Origin: CAZRGZ01 sp964599775
GTDB lineage: Bacteria; Patescibacteriota; Saccharimonadia; Saccharimonadales; Saccharimonadaceae
NCBI GenBank assembly: GCA_964599775.1
Contig: CAZRGZ010000003.1
Coordinates: forward strand, 1 to 64,000
DNA: 64,000 bases
Reading direction: 5' to 3'
Part shown: one piece after another, positions 25,208 to 33,922 of the stretch
Numbering within the stretch: the stretch's first letter is position 1
How the letters are laid out: each line of letters opens with the position of its first letter
Made by a program: the position numbers and the translations under genes
The notes under the pieces: model-generated
Told to the model about the DNA's origin: nothing
The model's input: the letters and a program-made list of their open reading frames with translations, nothing else
Databases searched by the model: none

Positions 25208-26533
25208 TTAAAAATCACTATCGTTACTACGTAAGCGGCGATCCTTCACCGTTGTTACGATCCGTTCAAAACTCAGTTTTTGCTCTGCTGCTGTCCGTAC
25301 ATCCTTAAATGGATACACTCCCTCAGCAACTTCGCGTTCACCCACGAATACCATAAATGGAATCTGCTTTTTTACTGCGGTTTTTATCTGTTTATCGAGC
25401 TTTCGGCCAGTAATATCTAGCTCAACGTTCAAGCCTTCCTGGCGTAAATCCGTGGCTAGTTTACTTGCCCCGATAAGACTATCACCAAGTACAACAATGT
25501 ATACCTCAGTAGTTGAAATCATTTCTGGCAGCAGCTTATGACTTTTTAAAAATAGCTCAGTCGGCGTACCGCCTGGCGCCATACCAACGGTTGAAATCGG
25601 TTCAACCCCAAAAAGGCCGACCAAGCCGTCATAGCGGCCGCCACCAAACATGGAGCGGTTGTTATCTGGGTGATTGTCGAATACCTCAAATACAATCCCT
25701 GTATAGTAATCAAAACCACGCATAAGAGTGACATCAAATGTAACATTTTTTATGCCGGCAAAATGGAGCATTTCAAATAGTTGCAAGATGTCTTTTATCT
25801 CGGCGGCATTTTTTATACGTTCCGGTAGGTTGCTCATGGTTTTGGCACTGAGGAGCCGAGTGATACGTTGCAAACCTTCGACTCGCTGCTCATCCCGAAA
25901 GATTTCTGCGGCCTGGTTGCTAAACTCATCAGGCGTCATTTTCTCGCGGCGGTCAAAAAGCTTCATCATGAGCTGCGATTGTACAACGTCTAACTCTAGG
26001 TATTGCGTCATCACAAAATCTATCAAGCGGCGATCGTTTACCTTAATAGTGTACATCTTGTCAGTTGCACCAAATTCACGCATGAGCGCATCGGCGAGCT
26101 GGATGATCTCAAAATCTGCCGCAATACCATCGACGCCAAAAATATCAGTATTTAGCTGCCAGAACTCACGTTCACGGCCGCGCTGTGGCCGTTCGTAGCG
26201 CATAAAACTAGCTATTGAATACCATCGGGCCGGGTAAGCCAGCTCTTGGCGCCGGGCAGCCACCATGCGACTCACACTCGGTGTCATTTCTGGGCGAATT
26301 GCTACCGTACGCCCACCACGGTCTGTAAATTGGTAGGTTTGTTCGTTGACAATCTCCTGGCCGGTTTTGGCTGCGTAAATTTCAATCGGCTCGAGTACAG
26401 GTGCATCGTATTCTTCGTATCCAAACCGTTCAGCCACCTTGCGCCATACATGGAAAATATAGTTTTGCACTCGTTTATCTTCCGGATAGTAGTCGCGGGT
26501 ACCTTTGTACGGTTGAGATGAAAGTTTTGTCAT
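25208..26533 (-). CDS. hisS: Histidine-tRNA ligase
   Basis: 441 residues, class II synthetase. Motif 1 region, motif 2 (FMRYERPQRGREREFWQLNTDIFG) and the HisRS-specific LMRGFDYYTGIVFEV and GGGRYDGL motifs are present, followed by the C-terminal anticodon-binding domain (EVYIVVLGDSLIGAS onward). It charges tRNA-His in the cytoplasm. A TATAAT lies 9 nt before the ATG, leaving almost no untranslated leader. Confidence 0.98.
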   Translation of the reverse strand: MTKLSSQPYKGTRDYYPEDKRVQNYIFHVWRKVAERFGYEEYDAPVLEPIEIYAAKTGQEIVNEQTYQFTDRGGRTVAIRPEMTPSVSRMVAARRQELAYPARWYSIASFMRYERPQRGREREFWQLNTDIFGVDGIAADFEIIQLADALMREFGATDKMYTIKVNDRRLIDFVMTQYLELDVVQSQLMMKLFDRREKMTPDEFSNQAAEIFRDEQRVEGLQRITRLLSAKTMSNLPERIKNAAEIKDILQLFEMLHFAGIKNVTFDVTLMRGFDYYTGIVFEVFDNHPDNNRSMFGGGRYDGLVGLFGVEPISTVGMAPGGTPTELFLKSHKLLPEMISTTEVYIVVLGDSLIGASKLATDLRQEGLNVELDITGRKLDKQIKTAVKKQIPFMVFVGEREVAEGVYPFKDVRTAAEQKLSFERIVTTVKDRRLRSNDSDF

Positions 26534-26542
26534 AATGACTTT

Positions 26543-26571
26543 ATTATACGGGACAGAGGTCAGATAGTAAA
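26543..26571 (-). promoter_or_regulatory. hisS promoter with minimal leader
   Basis: Minus strand: TTTACT (26566-26571), 17-nt spacer, TATAAT (26543-26548). The ATG at 26533 is 9 nt beyond the -10, so the leader is about 2-4 nt. Confidence 0.65.
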
Positions 26572-26584
26572 TGCAGCTCTATCG

Positions 26585-27190
26585 CTAAAGCTGCTTCTTC
26601 AGGGCCTCGAGCAGAGTTACCATACCTTTAAATACCCACCCTTCAGGTTCATAGTCACCATACGACGAAGTACCTTTTTCCAATGAGGGTATATGCACAA
26701 AACCACAGGGGATCGATTCATCTTTTAGTAAATCGGCCGCAATGTATGCAGCGTAATTGCACAGGTAGTCACCAGCATCATTCGACTCTCTTACAGGAAT
26801 AGCAGCGACTTCAAGTGCGGCTTTTAATGCGCCAATGGGCAAGGTGCTAGAATAAACATTTGGACCTGAAGCTATGATAGGTTGTGGCCCAGTCTGCAAC
26901 ATTCCATCTTGGCGCGTTGACGAGCAGGTGTTTCTGGCACTGGTCTCCAGATATATGGCTGGCTTGCGTGAAGCTTGACCGAGCATAACGACCGCTTTTA
27001 GGGTATGTTGCCGGAACTCCTTGGCAAGTAGCCGCTGGAGTTCACTATTGCAGGTGTCATAAACAGTTGGAATGACAGCAGCTTTAACTCCCTGTATTCG
27101 TTGCAGGTGAAAAGCCAATATTGCAGCCGGGTTATTAAGCCCACCCTCTGTTGCATCAAAACCAGTAACAAGGATATACGGTGACGACAT
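26585..27190 (-). CDS. pcp: Pyroglutamyl-peptidase I
   Basis: 201 residues of the C15 cysteine peptidase family, which removes N-terminal pyroglutamate. The opening ILVTGFDATEGGLNNPA matches the family start. The catalytic triad is visible: Glu in IYLETSARN, Cys in SNDAGDYLCNYAAYIA and His in GFVHIPSLEKG. The length is typical (~200-215). No signal peptide, so cytoplasmic. It is downstream of the truncated VOC gene. Confidence 0.92.
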   Translation of the reverse strand: MSSPYILVTGFDATEGGLNNPAAILAFHLQRIQGVKAAVIPTVYDTCNSELQRLLAKEFRQHTLKAVVMLGQASRKPAIYLETSARNTCSSTRQDGMLQTGPQPIIASGPNVYSSTLPIGALKAALEVAAIPVRESNDAGDYLCNYAAYIAADLLKDESIPCGFVHIPSLEKGTSSYGDYEPEGWVFKGMVTLLEALKKQL

Positions 27191-27202
27191 GAACCTAGTA
27201 TA

Positions 27203-27502
27203 CTACGACAGTGCTTGCCAGAGGTAAAATACCGTTCCTTCTGTATCTTTGCCATAGGCTGAATAGCCAAATTCACCTACCTTTTCCTTCTCGTTCAAAA
27301 TCTCACCACCAGCGGCTTTCTCTTTTTCAATTGTTTCGTCGATGTCATTGGTTGGGATGAGTAAGACTGGTGCTTTTACAAACTCATTACGCGGAGTAAA
27401 TACACCATCAGCATCGTTGGGGTCTACTGGTTCTATTGTTACTGCTCTCGTTCGGCGCATGCGCTCCACTCGAGGCCAAGCTTTGACTACATGAACTGCC
27501 AC
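27203..27502 (-). pseudogene. 5'-truncated VOC (glyoxalase-like) gene
   Basis: 99 residues are open, but only the second half of a VOC-family fold is recognisable: VKAPVLLIPTNDIDETIEKEKAAGGEIL and GEFGYSAYGKDTEGTVFYLWQ. The usual first beta-alpha-beta-beta-beta unit is missing. The first ~12 residues are encoded by the repeat element at 27477-27535, so the 5' end was replaced by that element. It could still be expressed as a short protein, but a broken gene is more likely. Confidence 0.65.
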
Positions 27503-27535
27503 TGGCAGTTCATGACCTACCGGTTCAAGTCTATC
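27477..27535. repeat. Two-hairpin repeat, copy A
   Basis: A 59-bp element beginning CAAGCTTT, with a perfect inverted repeat centred on CCACTGG (27491-27513; arms ATGAACTGCCA/TGGCAGTTCAT), a second small GACC/GGTTC hairpin, and an end AAGTCTATC. It is similar to 52981-53041 and more distantly to 53130-53188. All three copies are close to tRNA-Leu genes. Confidence 0.6.
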
Positions 27536-27545
27536 TTACGAAAAC

Positions 27546-27587
27546 AAGAAAAAGCCTGCAGATCTAAAGACCTACAGGCTTTTTCTT
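27546..27587 (-). terminator. tRNA-Leu(CAG) terminator
   Basis: Perfect 13-bp arms AAGAAAAAGCCTG (27546-27558) and CAGGCTTTTTCTT (27575-27587) directly after the tRNA 3' end. Confidence 0.8.
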
Positions 27588-27673
27588 GGTACGCGAGAGA
27601 GGACTTGAACCTCCACGTCCCGAGGGACACTAGCACCTGAAGCTAGCGCGTCTACCAATTCCGCCACTCGCGC
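27587..27673 (-). tRNA. tRNA-Leu(CAG)
   Basis: Class II tRNA, 87 nt including an encoded CCA. The acceptor stem GCGCGAG pairs with CTCGCGT, and the anticodon stem CTAGC/GCTAG holds the loop TTCAGGT, anticodon CAG. There is a long variable arm (TCCCTCGGGA) and a standard T-loop TTCAAGT. The discriminator is A, as expected for leucine. Confidence 0.95.
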
Positions 27674-27723
27674 ATATATTGTGCCATTGATAGTTTTTTG
27701 TCATTTGCGGACAGTCTATTCAC

Positions 27724-27780
27724 GCGCTAGCGCATCTACGGTTAGATTTACGTTTCACGCAGCCGCCACTCGCACATATA
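27724..27780 (-). pseudogene. Partial copy of the tRNA-Leu 5' half
   Basis: Two blocks match the intact tRNA next door: GCTAGCGC.TCTAC and CCGCCACTCGC.CATATAT, including bases just upstream of the tRNA. The segment between is diverged. It cannot fold as a full tRNA. This is a remnant of a duplication, or of an integration event at the tRNA. Confidence 0.55.
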
Positions 27781-27819
27781 TACTCATTATAACAAAAAGC
27801 TCCCCTAAAAGGAAGCCTA

Positions 27820-28365
27820 CTACTCTTCTCGGCGGTAAAGAGTGAGAGCTGCGTTTCCGTAACTACGATTGTCCACCACAACAACTCCATTAGCGGGCAG
27901 ACTCTCACCCCTACCTGGTTGAGATAATACCATAAGCGCGTCAGGTTTTAAATGCCTAAAAAGCAACGAAACTGTGGATAACTGTGGATCACCGAAGGGC
28001 GGATCGCAAAAAATTAAATCAAATTTGTCATTTTCGTGCAGCTTGTGCCACTGCTCGACTTTTGTATGCAAGTAAATTGCACGAGCCTGAACACCCAAGC
28101 TTTCTATATTCTGTTGCAGTATTTTGCCGGCTACGCGGTCTGCTTCTACAAAAGTGGCAGCCCTTGCCCCACGACTCAGCGCTTCTAAGCCAAGTGCGCC
28201 CGTACCAGCAAAGGCATCCAGCACCTCCGCATTTTCCACCTCATCGCCAATAATATTAAATAAAGCGTTTCGGATACGTTCACTCATGGGGTGGGTTTTA
28301 TTACCATCGGGAGCAGCAATTTTTCGCCCACCAAATTCGCCGGATATAATCCGCACGGTTTTCAT
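27820..28365 (-). CDS. rsmD: 16S rRNA (guanine-966-N2)-methyltransferase
   Basis: 181 residues from the ATG at 28365 (MKTVRIISGEFGGRKI), the typical RsmD start. SAM-binding motif I is VLDAFAGTGALGLEALSRGA (residues ~51-70), and the catalytic motif IV is FCDPPFG near residue 118. It methylates G966 of 16S rRNA. The frame stays open upstream but lacks family similarity there. The start overlaps the stop of the next gene upstream by 4 nt. Confidence 0.93.
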   Translation of the reverse strand: MKTVRIISGEFGGRKIAAPDGNKTHPMSERIRNALFNIIGDEVENAEVLDAFAGTGALGLEALSRGARAATFVEADRVAGKILQQNIESLGVQARAIYLHTKVEQWHKLHENDKFDLIFCDPPFGDPQLSTVSLLFRHLKPDALMVLSQPGRGESLPANGVVVVDNRSYGNAALTLYRREE

Positions 28366-29192
28366 GCACGCTCCCGTCGTTCTTTTCTTTTTGCTGCACG
28401 TAAAGCCGCATCGTACCAGGCCAGACAAACAACCCGAATTATCAGCGGCGTCAGGTCTCGTTTCACTCGCCGCGCCAAACTGCGCGTCCAACCCCTTTTG
28501 TGAAATTCATCGTACAAATGCATGCCATACACCTGCGCAATTGCCTCGCGATACAGCGGAATAAAACCTTCGTTTTCGACACGAATATAGTCATTGCCCG
28601 TTGGTGCCGCATTGTCAAAACGTAATGGTGCGATGGCTGAGGCGATACCAATCTCAAACAAAATATGAGTCGTCATCATGCCTTTGGCACCCCAAAACTC
28701 CCAGTTATTGCGCAGCCGTGCACGGCGAGACTGGCCGGGGATCAGTAGCTTGCCGCGCAAACTATCGCGCGTTTCTTTGCCTTCACCGCGCAGCTCTTCC
28801 AGCTTTTCCTCAAAAGGATAATGGTGCGCCGGGGTTAAACCATCCACAATGGCATGCGCCATCCATGCCGCCTCAAATGACGCCCGTTCAATCTCATCAT
28901 CCGCCAAACTTGTCACTAAATTCGTCAGATGCTGCTCGATTACCTCAATAAGTTGCGTGTCGGTGGGGTCAGTTGGGTCGATAAAATGCCATGGCTCGTC
29001 CTTACCCGGGCTTTTGCTTTTAATGCCGTCGGGGCCGTTTTTACCCTCGAAATGAAGAATCTGCCGTATCGTTGGGAACGTGACAGATTCGGGGACACGA
29101 GAAGTGAGGTGGCGGCGAGCCACGCGGTCAATCTTTTGGTGCGCTCCAGCTACGTTACCTGAGCTGTTGCGCAGTGTGATTCCTGCATACAT
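28362..29192 (-). CDS. Putative zinc-hydrolase-like protein, phospholipase C/S1-P1-like features
   Basis: 276 residues. Spaced histidine motifs suggest a metal site: GAHQKIDRVARRHL (residues ~16-29), HFEGKNGPD (~47), PWHFIDP (~67), and AAWMAHAIVDGLTPAHHYPFEEKL (~108-131). This layout, a His-rich helical bundle with AHxxxDxxxPxH, recalls zinc-dependent phospholipase C / S1-P1 nuclease folds; that assignment is inference. No signal peptide is evident, and the C-terminus is Arg/Lys-rich. It sits between recG and rsmD with overlapping or near-touching ends, so it is probably co-expressed. Confidence 0.7.
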   Translation of the reverse strand: MYAGITLRNSSGNVAGAHQKIDRVARRHLTSRVPESVTFPTIRQILHFEGKNGPDGIKSKSPGKDEPWHFIDPTDPTDTQLIEVIEQHLTNLVTSLADDEIERASFEAAWMAHAIVDGLTPAHHYPFEEKLEELRGEGKETRDSLRGKLLIPGQSRRARLRNNWEFWGAKGMMTTHILFEIGIASAIAPLRFDNAAPTGNDYIRVENEGFIPLYREAIAQVYGMHLYDEFHKRGWTRSLARRVKRDLTPLIIRVVCLAWYDAALRAAKRKERRERA

Positions 29193-29200
29193 ATAATTTA

Positions 29201-31231
29201 TTAATTCAGAGTGGTGACGCGCTGGTAATAGGCCACCTTCTCATGTAATTTACTATATTGTAACAGATTTTCGCCATTTTTGACGAACCTTTCGGCGGCT
29301 TTTTGCGCACGAGCAATCATACGAGTATCCGCTAAGGAAGCAATCTTAAGATCAAGTGTGCCATGCTGCGCGCGGCCATAAATCTCACCGGGGCCCCGTA
29401 ACTGCAGGTCAACTTCGGCCAAGTAAAATCCGTCGTTGCTTTTTTCGAGCTCCCGCAAGCGCTGGCTTGGCTTCTGGCTTGAGCTTGGCACCAAATAACA
29501 ATAGCTTTGGTGTTCGCTTCGCCCCACGCGGCCCCTCAGTTGGTGCAGCTGCGCCAGGCCAAATCTATCTGCACCATCTATCATCATAACGGTTGCATTT
29601 GGCACGTCGACACCAACTTCAATCACTGTTGTGCTCACTAAAATATCAAGTTCGTGGGCGATAAATTTACGCATGACTTCTTCTTTTTCTTCGGCTGGTA
29701 GCTTGCCATGCAGTAAGCCGATTCGCCGATGCTTCAATTCACCTTGTCGCAACTTTTTATATTCAGCTTCGACACTCTTGAGTTCGCTATCTGGCGACTC
29801 ATCAATCAGCGGGCACACGACGTAAGCTTGCCGTCCTTTCGCCAGCTCTTCGTCGATTTTTGCATAAAGTTGTGCGCGGCTATTGGGCGACCAAATCTTG
29901 GTTTCTATCGGTTTTCGCCCGGCCGGGAGTTCATTTAACACCGAAATATCAAGTTCGCCATACACGGTGAGCGCCAAGCTACGCGGGATGGGCGTTGCGG
30001 TCATCGCTAAAAGGTGCGGCATGTGCTGGCTTTTATGCAGCAACTTTTGCCGCTGTTCAACGCCAAAACGATGCTGCTCATCTATCACCACTAGCCCGAG
30101 TTTTGCAAATTCGACGACATCCTGAATAAGCGCGTGTGTACCAACCACCACCTGCGTATCGCCCGCTTTTATCCGCGCATATAGTTCTTCTTTGGCCTTT
30201 TTTTTGACACCACCGGTGAGAAGGGCGACGGTGACATCATACGGCCCCAGTAGCCTCTGTAAGGTTTCAGCATGCTGTGTTGCCAGAATTTCCGTAGGCG
30301 CCATAATTGCCGTTTGGAAACCACTTCGCGTCGCCATATAGGCGGCAAAACCAGCTACCACCGTTTTACCAGCACCGACATCCCCTTGCAGTAAACGATT
30401 CATTGGCGTCGCCGTTTCGAGGTTTTTAAAAATATCCCACGCTGCGCGCCGCTGTGCATCCGTTAAAGCAAATGGCAATTTAGCGACAAACGTTTTCGCC
30501 GACTCCGCCTCAAATGGAATATGCCAACCATTTAGTTTACTATTAGCCTGTTTATTAAGGGTCGCCGCAAGCGTCAACTCGAACAGCTCCTCAAAACCTA
30601 ATCTTTCCCGCGCTTTTTGTATCTGTTCTAACTCGCGCGGGAAATGGAGTGCTGTTAGCGCCTCGGCGTGCGAAATGAGATTTTCGCGCTTTACGATATC
30701 TGCCGGTAATGTTTCTGGTAGCATAACAATAGCTGGGCGAAGCTCATCTAGTATTTTGCGTATAAGGTGCGATTTTACGCCTTTTATTTCGCGATAAATT
30801 GGCAATACGCGATCGGTGTTTACCTGCATGCCACTTACCTTTTCGACACTGGGATTAGTGAGTTGGTATTTCTTATATTGCAGCCCAAACTCACCCGACA
30901 TATAAAATTCACCGCTACTCTCAAGCTGTTTGGCGCGATACGACTGATTAAACCACACAGCCGCCAGCTTGCCTGTTGTATCTACCAAGGTCGCCTCTGT
31001 AATATGCATACCCCGTCGGACGCGGCGAGTCTTGATTGCCTCGACTTTCACCCGCACGGTTACTTTACCCGGGCGAACAGCAGTGATAGGGGTAACCTTA
31101 GAAAAGTCTTCGTGTTTACGTGGCAAGAAATAAACTAGATCTTTTACCGTTACTAGCCCAGCATTATGCAGCAATTCAGCTGTTTTTGGGCCAACACCTT
31201 TAATTTCACTGACAGGAAGGGAAAGTTTCAT
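29201..31231 (-). CDS. recG: ATP-dependent DNA helicase RecG
   Basis: 676 residues. The N-terminal wedge domain starts with IKGVGPKTAELLHNAGLVTVKDLVYFLPRKHED. Helicase motifs follow: Walker A GDVGAGKTVVAGFAA, DEQHRFGVEQR (motif II), MTATPIPRSLAL (III), STTVIEVGVDVPNATVMMIDGADRFGLAQLHQLRGRVGRS (V-VI). It remodels stalled replication forks and Holliday junctions. No clear Shine-Dalgarno; an AT-rich box lies ~11 nt from the ATG. Confidence 0.98.
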   Translation of the reverse strand: MKLSLPVSEIKGVGPKTAELLHNAGLVTVKDLVYFLPRKHEDFSKVTPITAVRPGKVTVRVKVEAIKTRRVRRGMHITEATLVDTTGKLAAVWFNQSYRAKQLESSGEFYMSGEFGLQYKKYQLTNPSVEKVSGMQVNTDRVLPIYREIKGVKSHLIRKILDELRPAIVMLPETLPADIVKRENLISHAEALTALHFPRELEQIQKARERLGFEELFELTLAATLNKQANSKLNGWHIPFEAESAKTFVAKLPFALTDAQRRAAWDIFKNLETATPMNRLLQGDVGAGKTVVAGFAAYMATRSGFQTAIMAPTEILATQHAETLQRLLGPYDVTVALLTGGVKKKAKEELYARIKAGDTQVVVGTHALIQDVVEFAKLGLVVIDEQHRFGVEQRQKLLHKSQHMPHLLAMTATPIPRSLALTVYGELDISVLNELPAGRKPIETKIWSPNSRAQLYAKIDEELAKGRQAYVVCPLIDESPDSELKSVEAEYKKLRQGELKHRRIGLLHGKLPAEEKEEVMRKFIAHELDILVSTTVIEVGVDVPNATVMMIDGADRFGLAQLHQLRGRVGRSEHQSYCYLVPSSSQKPSQRLRELEKSNDGFYLAEVDLQLRGPGEIYGRAQHGTLDLKIASLADTRMIARAQKAAERFVKNGENLLQYSKLHEKVAYYQRVTTLN

Positions 31232-31302
31232 AATTCATTATTACTATATCATCTGCCGGAAGCTGGATCGAATCTTCACTTTGTACTTGCAAAGTTGCAG
31301 AA

Positions 31303-31331
31303 TTGATTTTTTATTGAAACTATGGCATAAT
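31303..31331 (+). promoter_or_regulatory. Promoter of the GC-rich TerC-like gene
   Basis: TTGATT (31303-31308), 17-nt spacer, CATAAT (31326-31331). It drives the divergent unit away from recG with a ~45-nt leader. Confidence 0.65.
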
Positions 31332-31383
31332 CAGAGCGCTCGCGCAGATCGTGCGGGCTTCTTCGATTCAGAAAGGGGGCGAA

Positions 31384-32454
31384 GTGATACTTCGCACCTT
31401 CGGGTGGTCCTTCGGCGTCACGGCCGCAGGCCTGGTAGTCGCCTTCTTCTATGGCGGCGCTGCCATGCTCGTGCTGGTTGCCGTCCTGGCCATCCTCGAG
31501 ATCTCGTTGTCGTTCGACAACGCCGTAGTCAACGCGAAGATCCTCGAGCGGATGAGTCCGCTGTGGCAGAAGATCTTTCTGACCATCGGCATCGCCATCG
31601 CGGTGTTCGGCATGCGGCTGGTGTTCCCGCTGGTCATCGTCGGCATCACCGCCAAGATGGGGCCGGTGGAGGCGTTCGAACTGGCGCTGAACGAGCCGGA
31701 ACGGTACCGCCACGCGATGGAGGAAGCGTACCCAACCATCGCAGCGTTCGGCGGGATGTTCCTGCTGATGCTGTTCCTGAACTTCGTGTTCGAGGACCGC
31801 GACGTGCGGTGGCTGACGTGGCTGGAGAAGCCGCTGTCGGTCATCGGCAAGCTGGAGCAGCTGTCGGTCATCGTCGCGGGTAGCACGCTCACGCTGGTCG
31901 CCGTGGTCTGGGCAACCGACCCCGGTGATGTCATGGTTGCGGGCGTGCTCGGCATGGTCACTTACCTCCTGGTTAACGGGCTCGGTGAGCTGTTCTCCAA
32001 GGCGAGCGACATCGACCCCGACGAAAACGACAAGAACGAAGTCGTCATCCGGCGGTCCGGCCCGAGCAATGCGGCCAAAGCCACTGGCAAGGCAGGGTTC
32101 TTCCTGTTCCTGTACCTCGAGGTGCTGGACGCCTCGTTCAGCTTCGACGGCGTCATCGGCGCGTTCGCGATCAGCACCGACCCGATCGTCATCGCGCTAG
32201 GCCTCGGCATCGGCGCCATGTATATCCGGTCGCTGACGGTGTTCCTCGTCCGCAAGGGGACGCTGCACACCTACGTCTACCTGGACCATGGGGCCCACTG
32301 GGCGATCGGTGCCCTCGCTGCCTGCATGCTGATCGGCATCGGCGGCCACGTCCCCGAGTGGATCACCGGCGGCCTCGGCGCAGGGCTGATCATCGCTGCG
32401 TTCGTCAGCTCCGTGCTCCAACGACGCACCGAAGCTGCCAGCAACGCAGCCTAG
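31384..32454 (+). CDS. TerC/DUF475-type integral membrane protein, GC-rich
   Basis: 356 residues from a GTG at 31384, preceded by AAGGGGG at 31373-31380. Eight to nine hydrophobic segments are visible. Two acidic membrane motifs, LEISLSFDNAVVNAKI near residue 40 and LEVLDASFSFDGVIGAF near residue 238, are the internal repeat typical of TerC-superfamily (DUF475) proteins, linked to metal-ion handling. A charged cytoplasmic loop (DIDPDENDKNEVVIRR) separates them. Codon use is far richer in GC than in recG and tyrS. It has its own promoter and terminator, so probably a transferred cassette. Confidence 0.88.
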   Translation: MILRTFGWSFGVTAAGLVVAFFYGGAAMLVLVAVLAILEISLSFDNAVVNAKILERMSPLWQKIFLTIGIAIAVFGMRLVFPLVIVGITAKMGPVEAFELALNEPERYRHAMEEAYPTIAAFGGMFLLMLFLNFVFEDRDVRWLTWLEKPLSVIGKLEQLSVIVAGSTLTLVAVVWATDPGDVMVAGVLGMVTYLLVNGLGELFSKASDIDPDENDKNEVVIRRSGPSNAAKATGKAGFFLFLYLEVLDASFSFDGVIGAFAISTDPIVIALGLGIGAMYIRSLTVFLVRKGTLHTYVYLDHGAHWAIGALAACMLIGIGGHVPEWITGGLGAGLIIAAFVSSVLQRRTEAASNAA

Positions 32455-32460
32455 CGGCAA

Positions 32461-32508
32461 GCCCGCTCCTCTACCGCAACATGCGGATGGGGAGCGGGCC
32501 TGTTTTTT
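32461..32508 (+). terminator. Terminator of the TerC-like gene
   Basis: Arms GCCCGCTCC (32461-32469) and GGAGCGGGC (32491-32499) with an inner CCGCA/TGCGG stem, then a six-T run at 32503-32508. It ends over the tyrS stop codon. Confidence 0.88.
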
Positions 32509-33721
32509 AATGCACTAGAATAAAGCTATTTTTGCCTTTTTTCACGAGGGATATCTCATGCAGTGTTTTGGATTCGGCAATCTTTTCGCCATTTACGCTT
32601 ACTGCTTGATTGGCAATGAGCCGGCGTGCTTCACCCTTGCTCTTAGCTAGCCCTGTTTCCACCAGCAGCGTCACAATATCTTGCCCTAATGTCCCTGTAG
32701 GGATTTCATTTGCTAATAATTCTTGCTCGTCCTGCGAAAGCGCTTGAATATTCTCATCGCCAAACAGCACGTTCGTTACTCGCTCCACACTCTTGGCGCG
32801 TGCCTCACCATGTACTAGCTTGGTCACTTCGAACGCTAAGACTTTCTGTGCTTCGCGAGCGCCAGGATTGGCTTGTGCGCGTTGCTGGAGCTCTTCAACT
32901 TCATCTTTAGAAAGCAAAGTATAGATTTTTATATAATCAAATACCCCCTCATCATCCGCATTGAGCCAAAATTGGTAGAACTTATAGACGCTGGTTTCAT
33001 TCTCATTTAACCAAATTGCGCCACCTTCGCTTTTGCCAAATTTTTTACCCGTGGTTTTATTAATTACGAGCGGGGTTGAGTATACATGTGCCTCGCCACC
33101 TTCAAGTTTGCGGATCATCTGTGCACCAACTATACTATTGCCCCATTGGTCGCTCCCACAAATTTGTAGGTTAACACCATATTCGCGGTATAGGTGCAAG
33201 AAATCATACCCCTGAATAAGCGCATAGCTAAATTCGGCATAACTTATACCAGCCCCGCCTTCGCCAATACGGCTTTTCACAAAATCGCGGTCTAGTAGCT
33301 GTGTCATCGAAAAATGCTTGCCCACTGTACGTAAAAAGTCGAGGTAGTTAATATTCTTAAACCAGTCGTAATTATCGACTATCGTAAAATCCATACCATC
33401 AAAAACACGCGTGTATTCGGTGGCAATACCCTCTTTATTGGCGGCTATTTCGTCAAGCGGCTTTAGCTCACGCTCCTCGCTTTTGCCATCTGGGTCGCCA
33501 ATCATACCGGTTGCCCCGCCAACAAGCAAAATTGCCTTGTGGCCATGGGCAATAAAATGCCGCACCATCATTGCCGCCGCCAAGTTGCCAATTGTCATAG
33601 AATGAGCACTAGGGTCAACCCCAAAATAAAAGGTAAACTGCCTCTCATCTAGCTCGGTCACACTTTTTAAGGTGGTTTGATTGACAAACCCGCGCCACTG
33701 CAGTTCCTCGGAAAGGGTCAT
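32507..33721 (-). CDS. tyrS: Tyrosine-tRNA ligase
   Basis: 404 residues, class I synthetase. The HIGH equivalent is in SAHSMTIGNLAAAM, the tyrosine-binding motif in CGSDQWGNSIVGAQ, and the KMSKS equivalent is KKFGKSEGGAIWL. A C-terminal S4 RNA-binding domain (GLAKSKGEARRLIANQAVSVNGEKI) is present. A GAGGTAGAG site precedes the ATG. It converges with the TerC-like gene, and its stop codon lies within that gene's terminator T-run. Confidence 0.98.
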   Translation of the reverse strand: MTLSEELQWRGFVNQTTLKSVTELDERQFTFYFGVDPSAHSMTIGNLAAAMMVRHFIAHGHKAILLVGGATGMIGDPDGKSEERELKPLDEIAANKEGIATEYTRVFDGMDFTIVDNYDWFKNINYLDFLRTVGKHFSMTQLLDRDFVKSRIGEGGAGISYAEFSYALIQGYDFLHLYREYGVNLQICGSDQWGNSIVGAQMIRKLEGGEAHVYSTPLVINKTTGKKFGKSEGGAIWLNENETSVYKFYQFWLNADDEGVFDYIKIYTLLSKDEVEELQQRAQANPGAREAQKVLAFEVTKLVHGEARAKSVERVTNVLFGDENIQALSQDEQELLANEIPTGTLGQDIVTLLVETGLAKSKGEARRLIANQAVSVNGEKIAESKTLHEISLVKKGKNSFILVH

Positions 33722-33856
33722 GTTCTCTACCTCATATTTATACTGAAATTTTACTGTTTTTTATTATACACTTTTTAAGAATTTAGGGGAAATAGAATAA
33801 CCTAGATGGGTTGTCGGGTGCACTCAAATATTTTACTCACGTAAACGCCAAGTAGC

Positions 33857-33886
33857 TTGCATTTTATGGAGCAAAAGCTTTATAAT
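33857..33886 (+). promoter_or_regulatory. Promoter of the class A PBP gene
   Basis: TTGCAT (33857-33862), 18-nt spacer, TATAAT (33881-33886), start near 33893. Confidence 0.6.
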
Positions 33887-33922
33887 AGAGTACAGTGAAT
33901 AAGCGTGAAGGATACCAAATTT

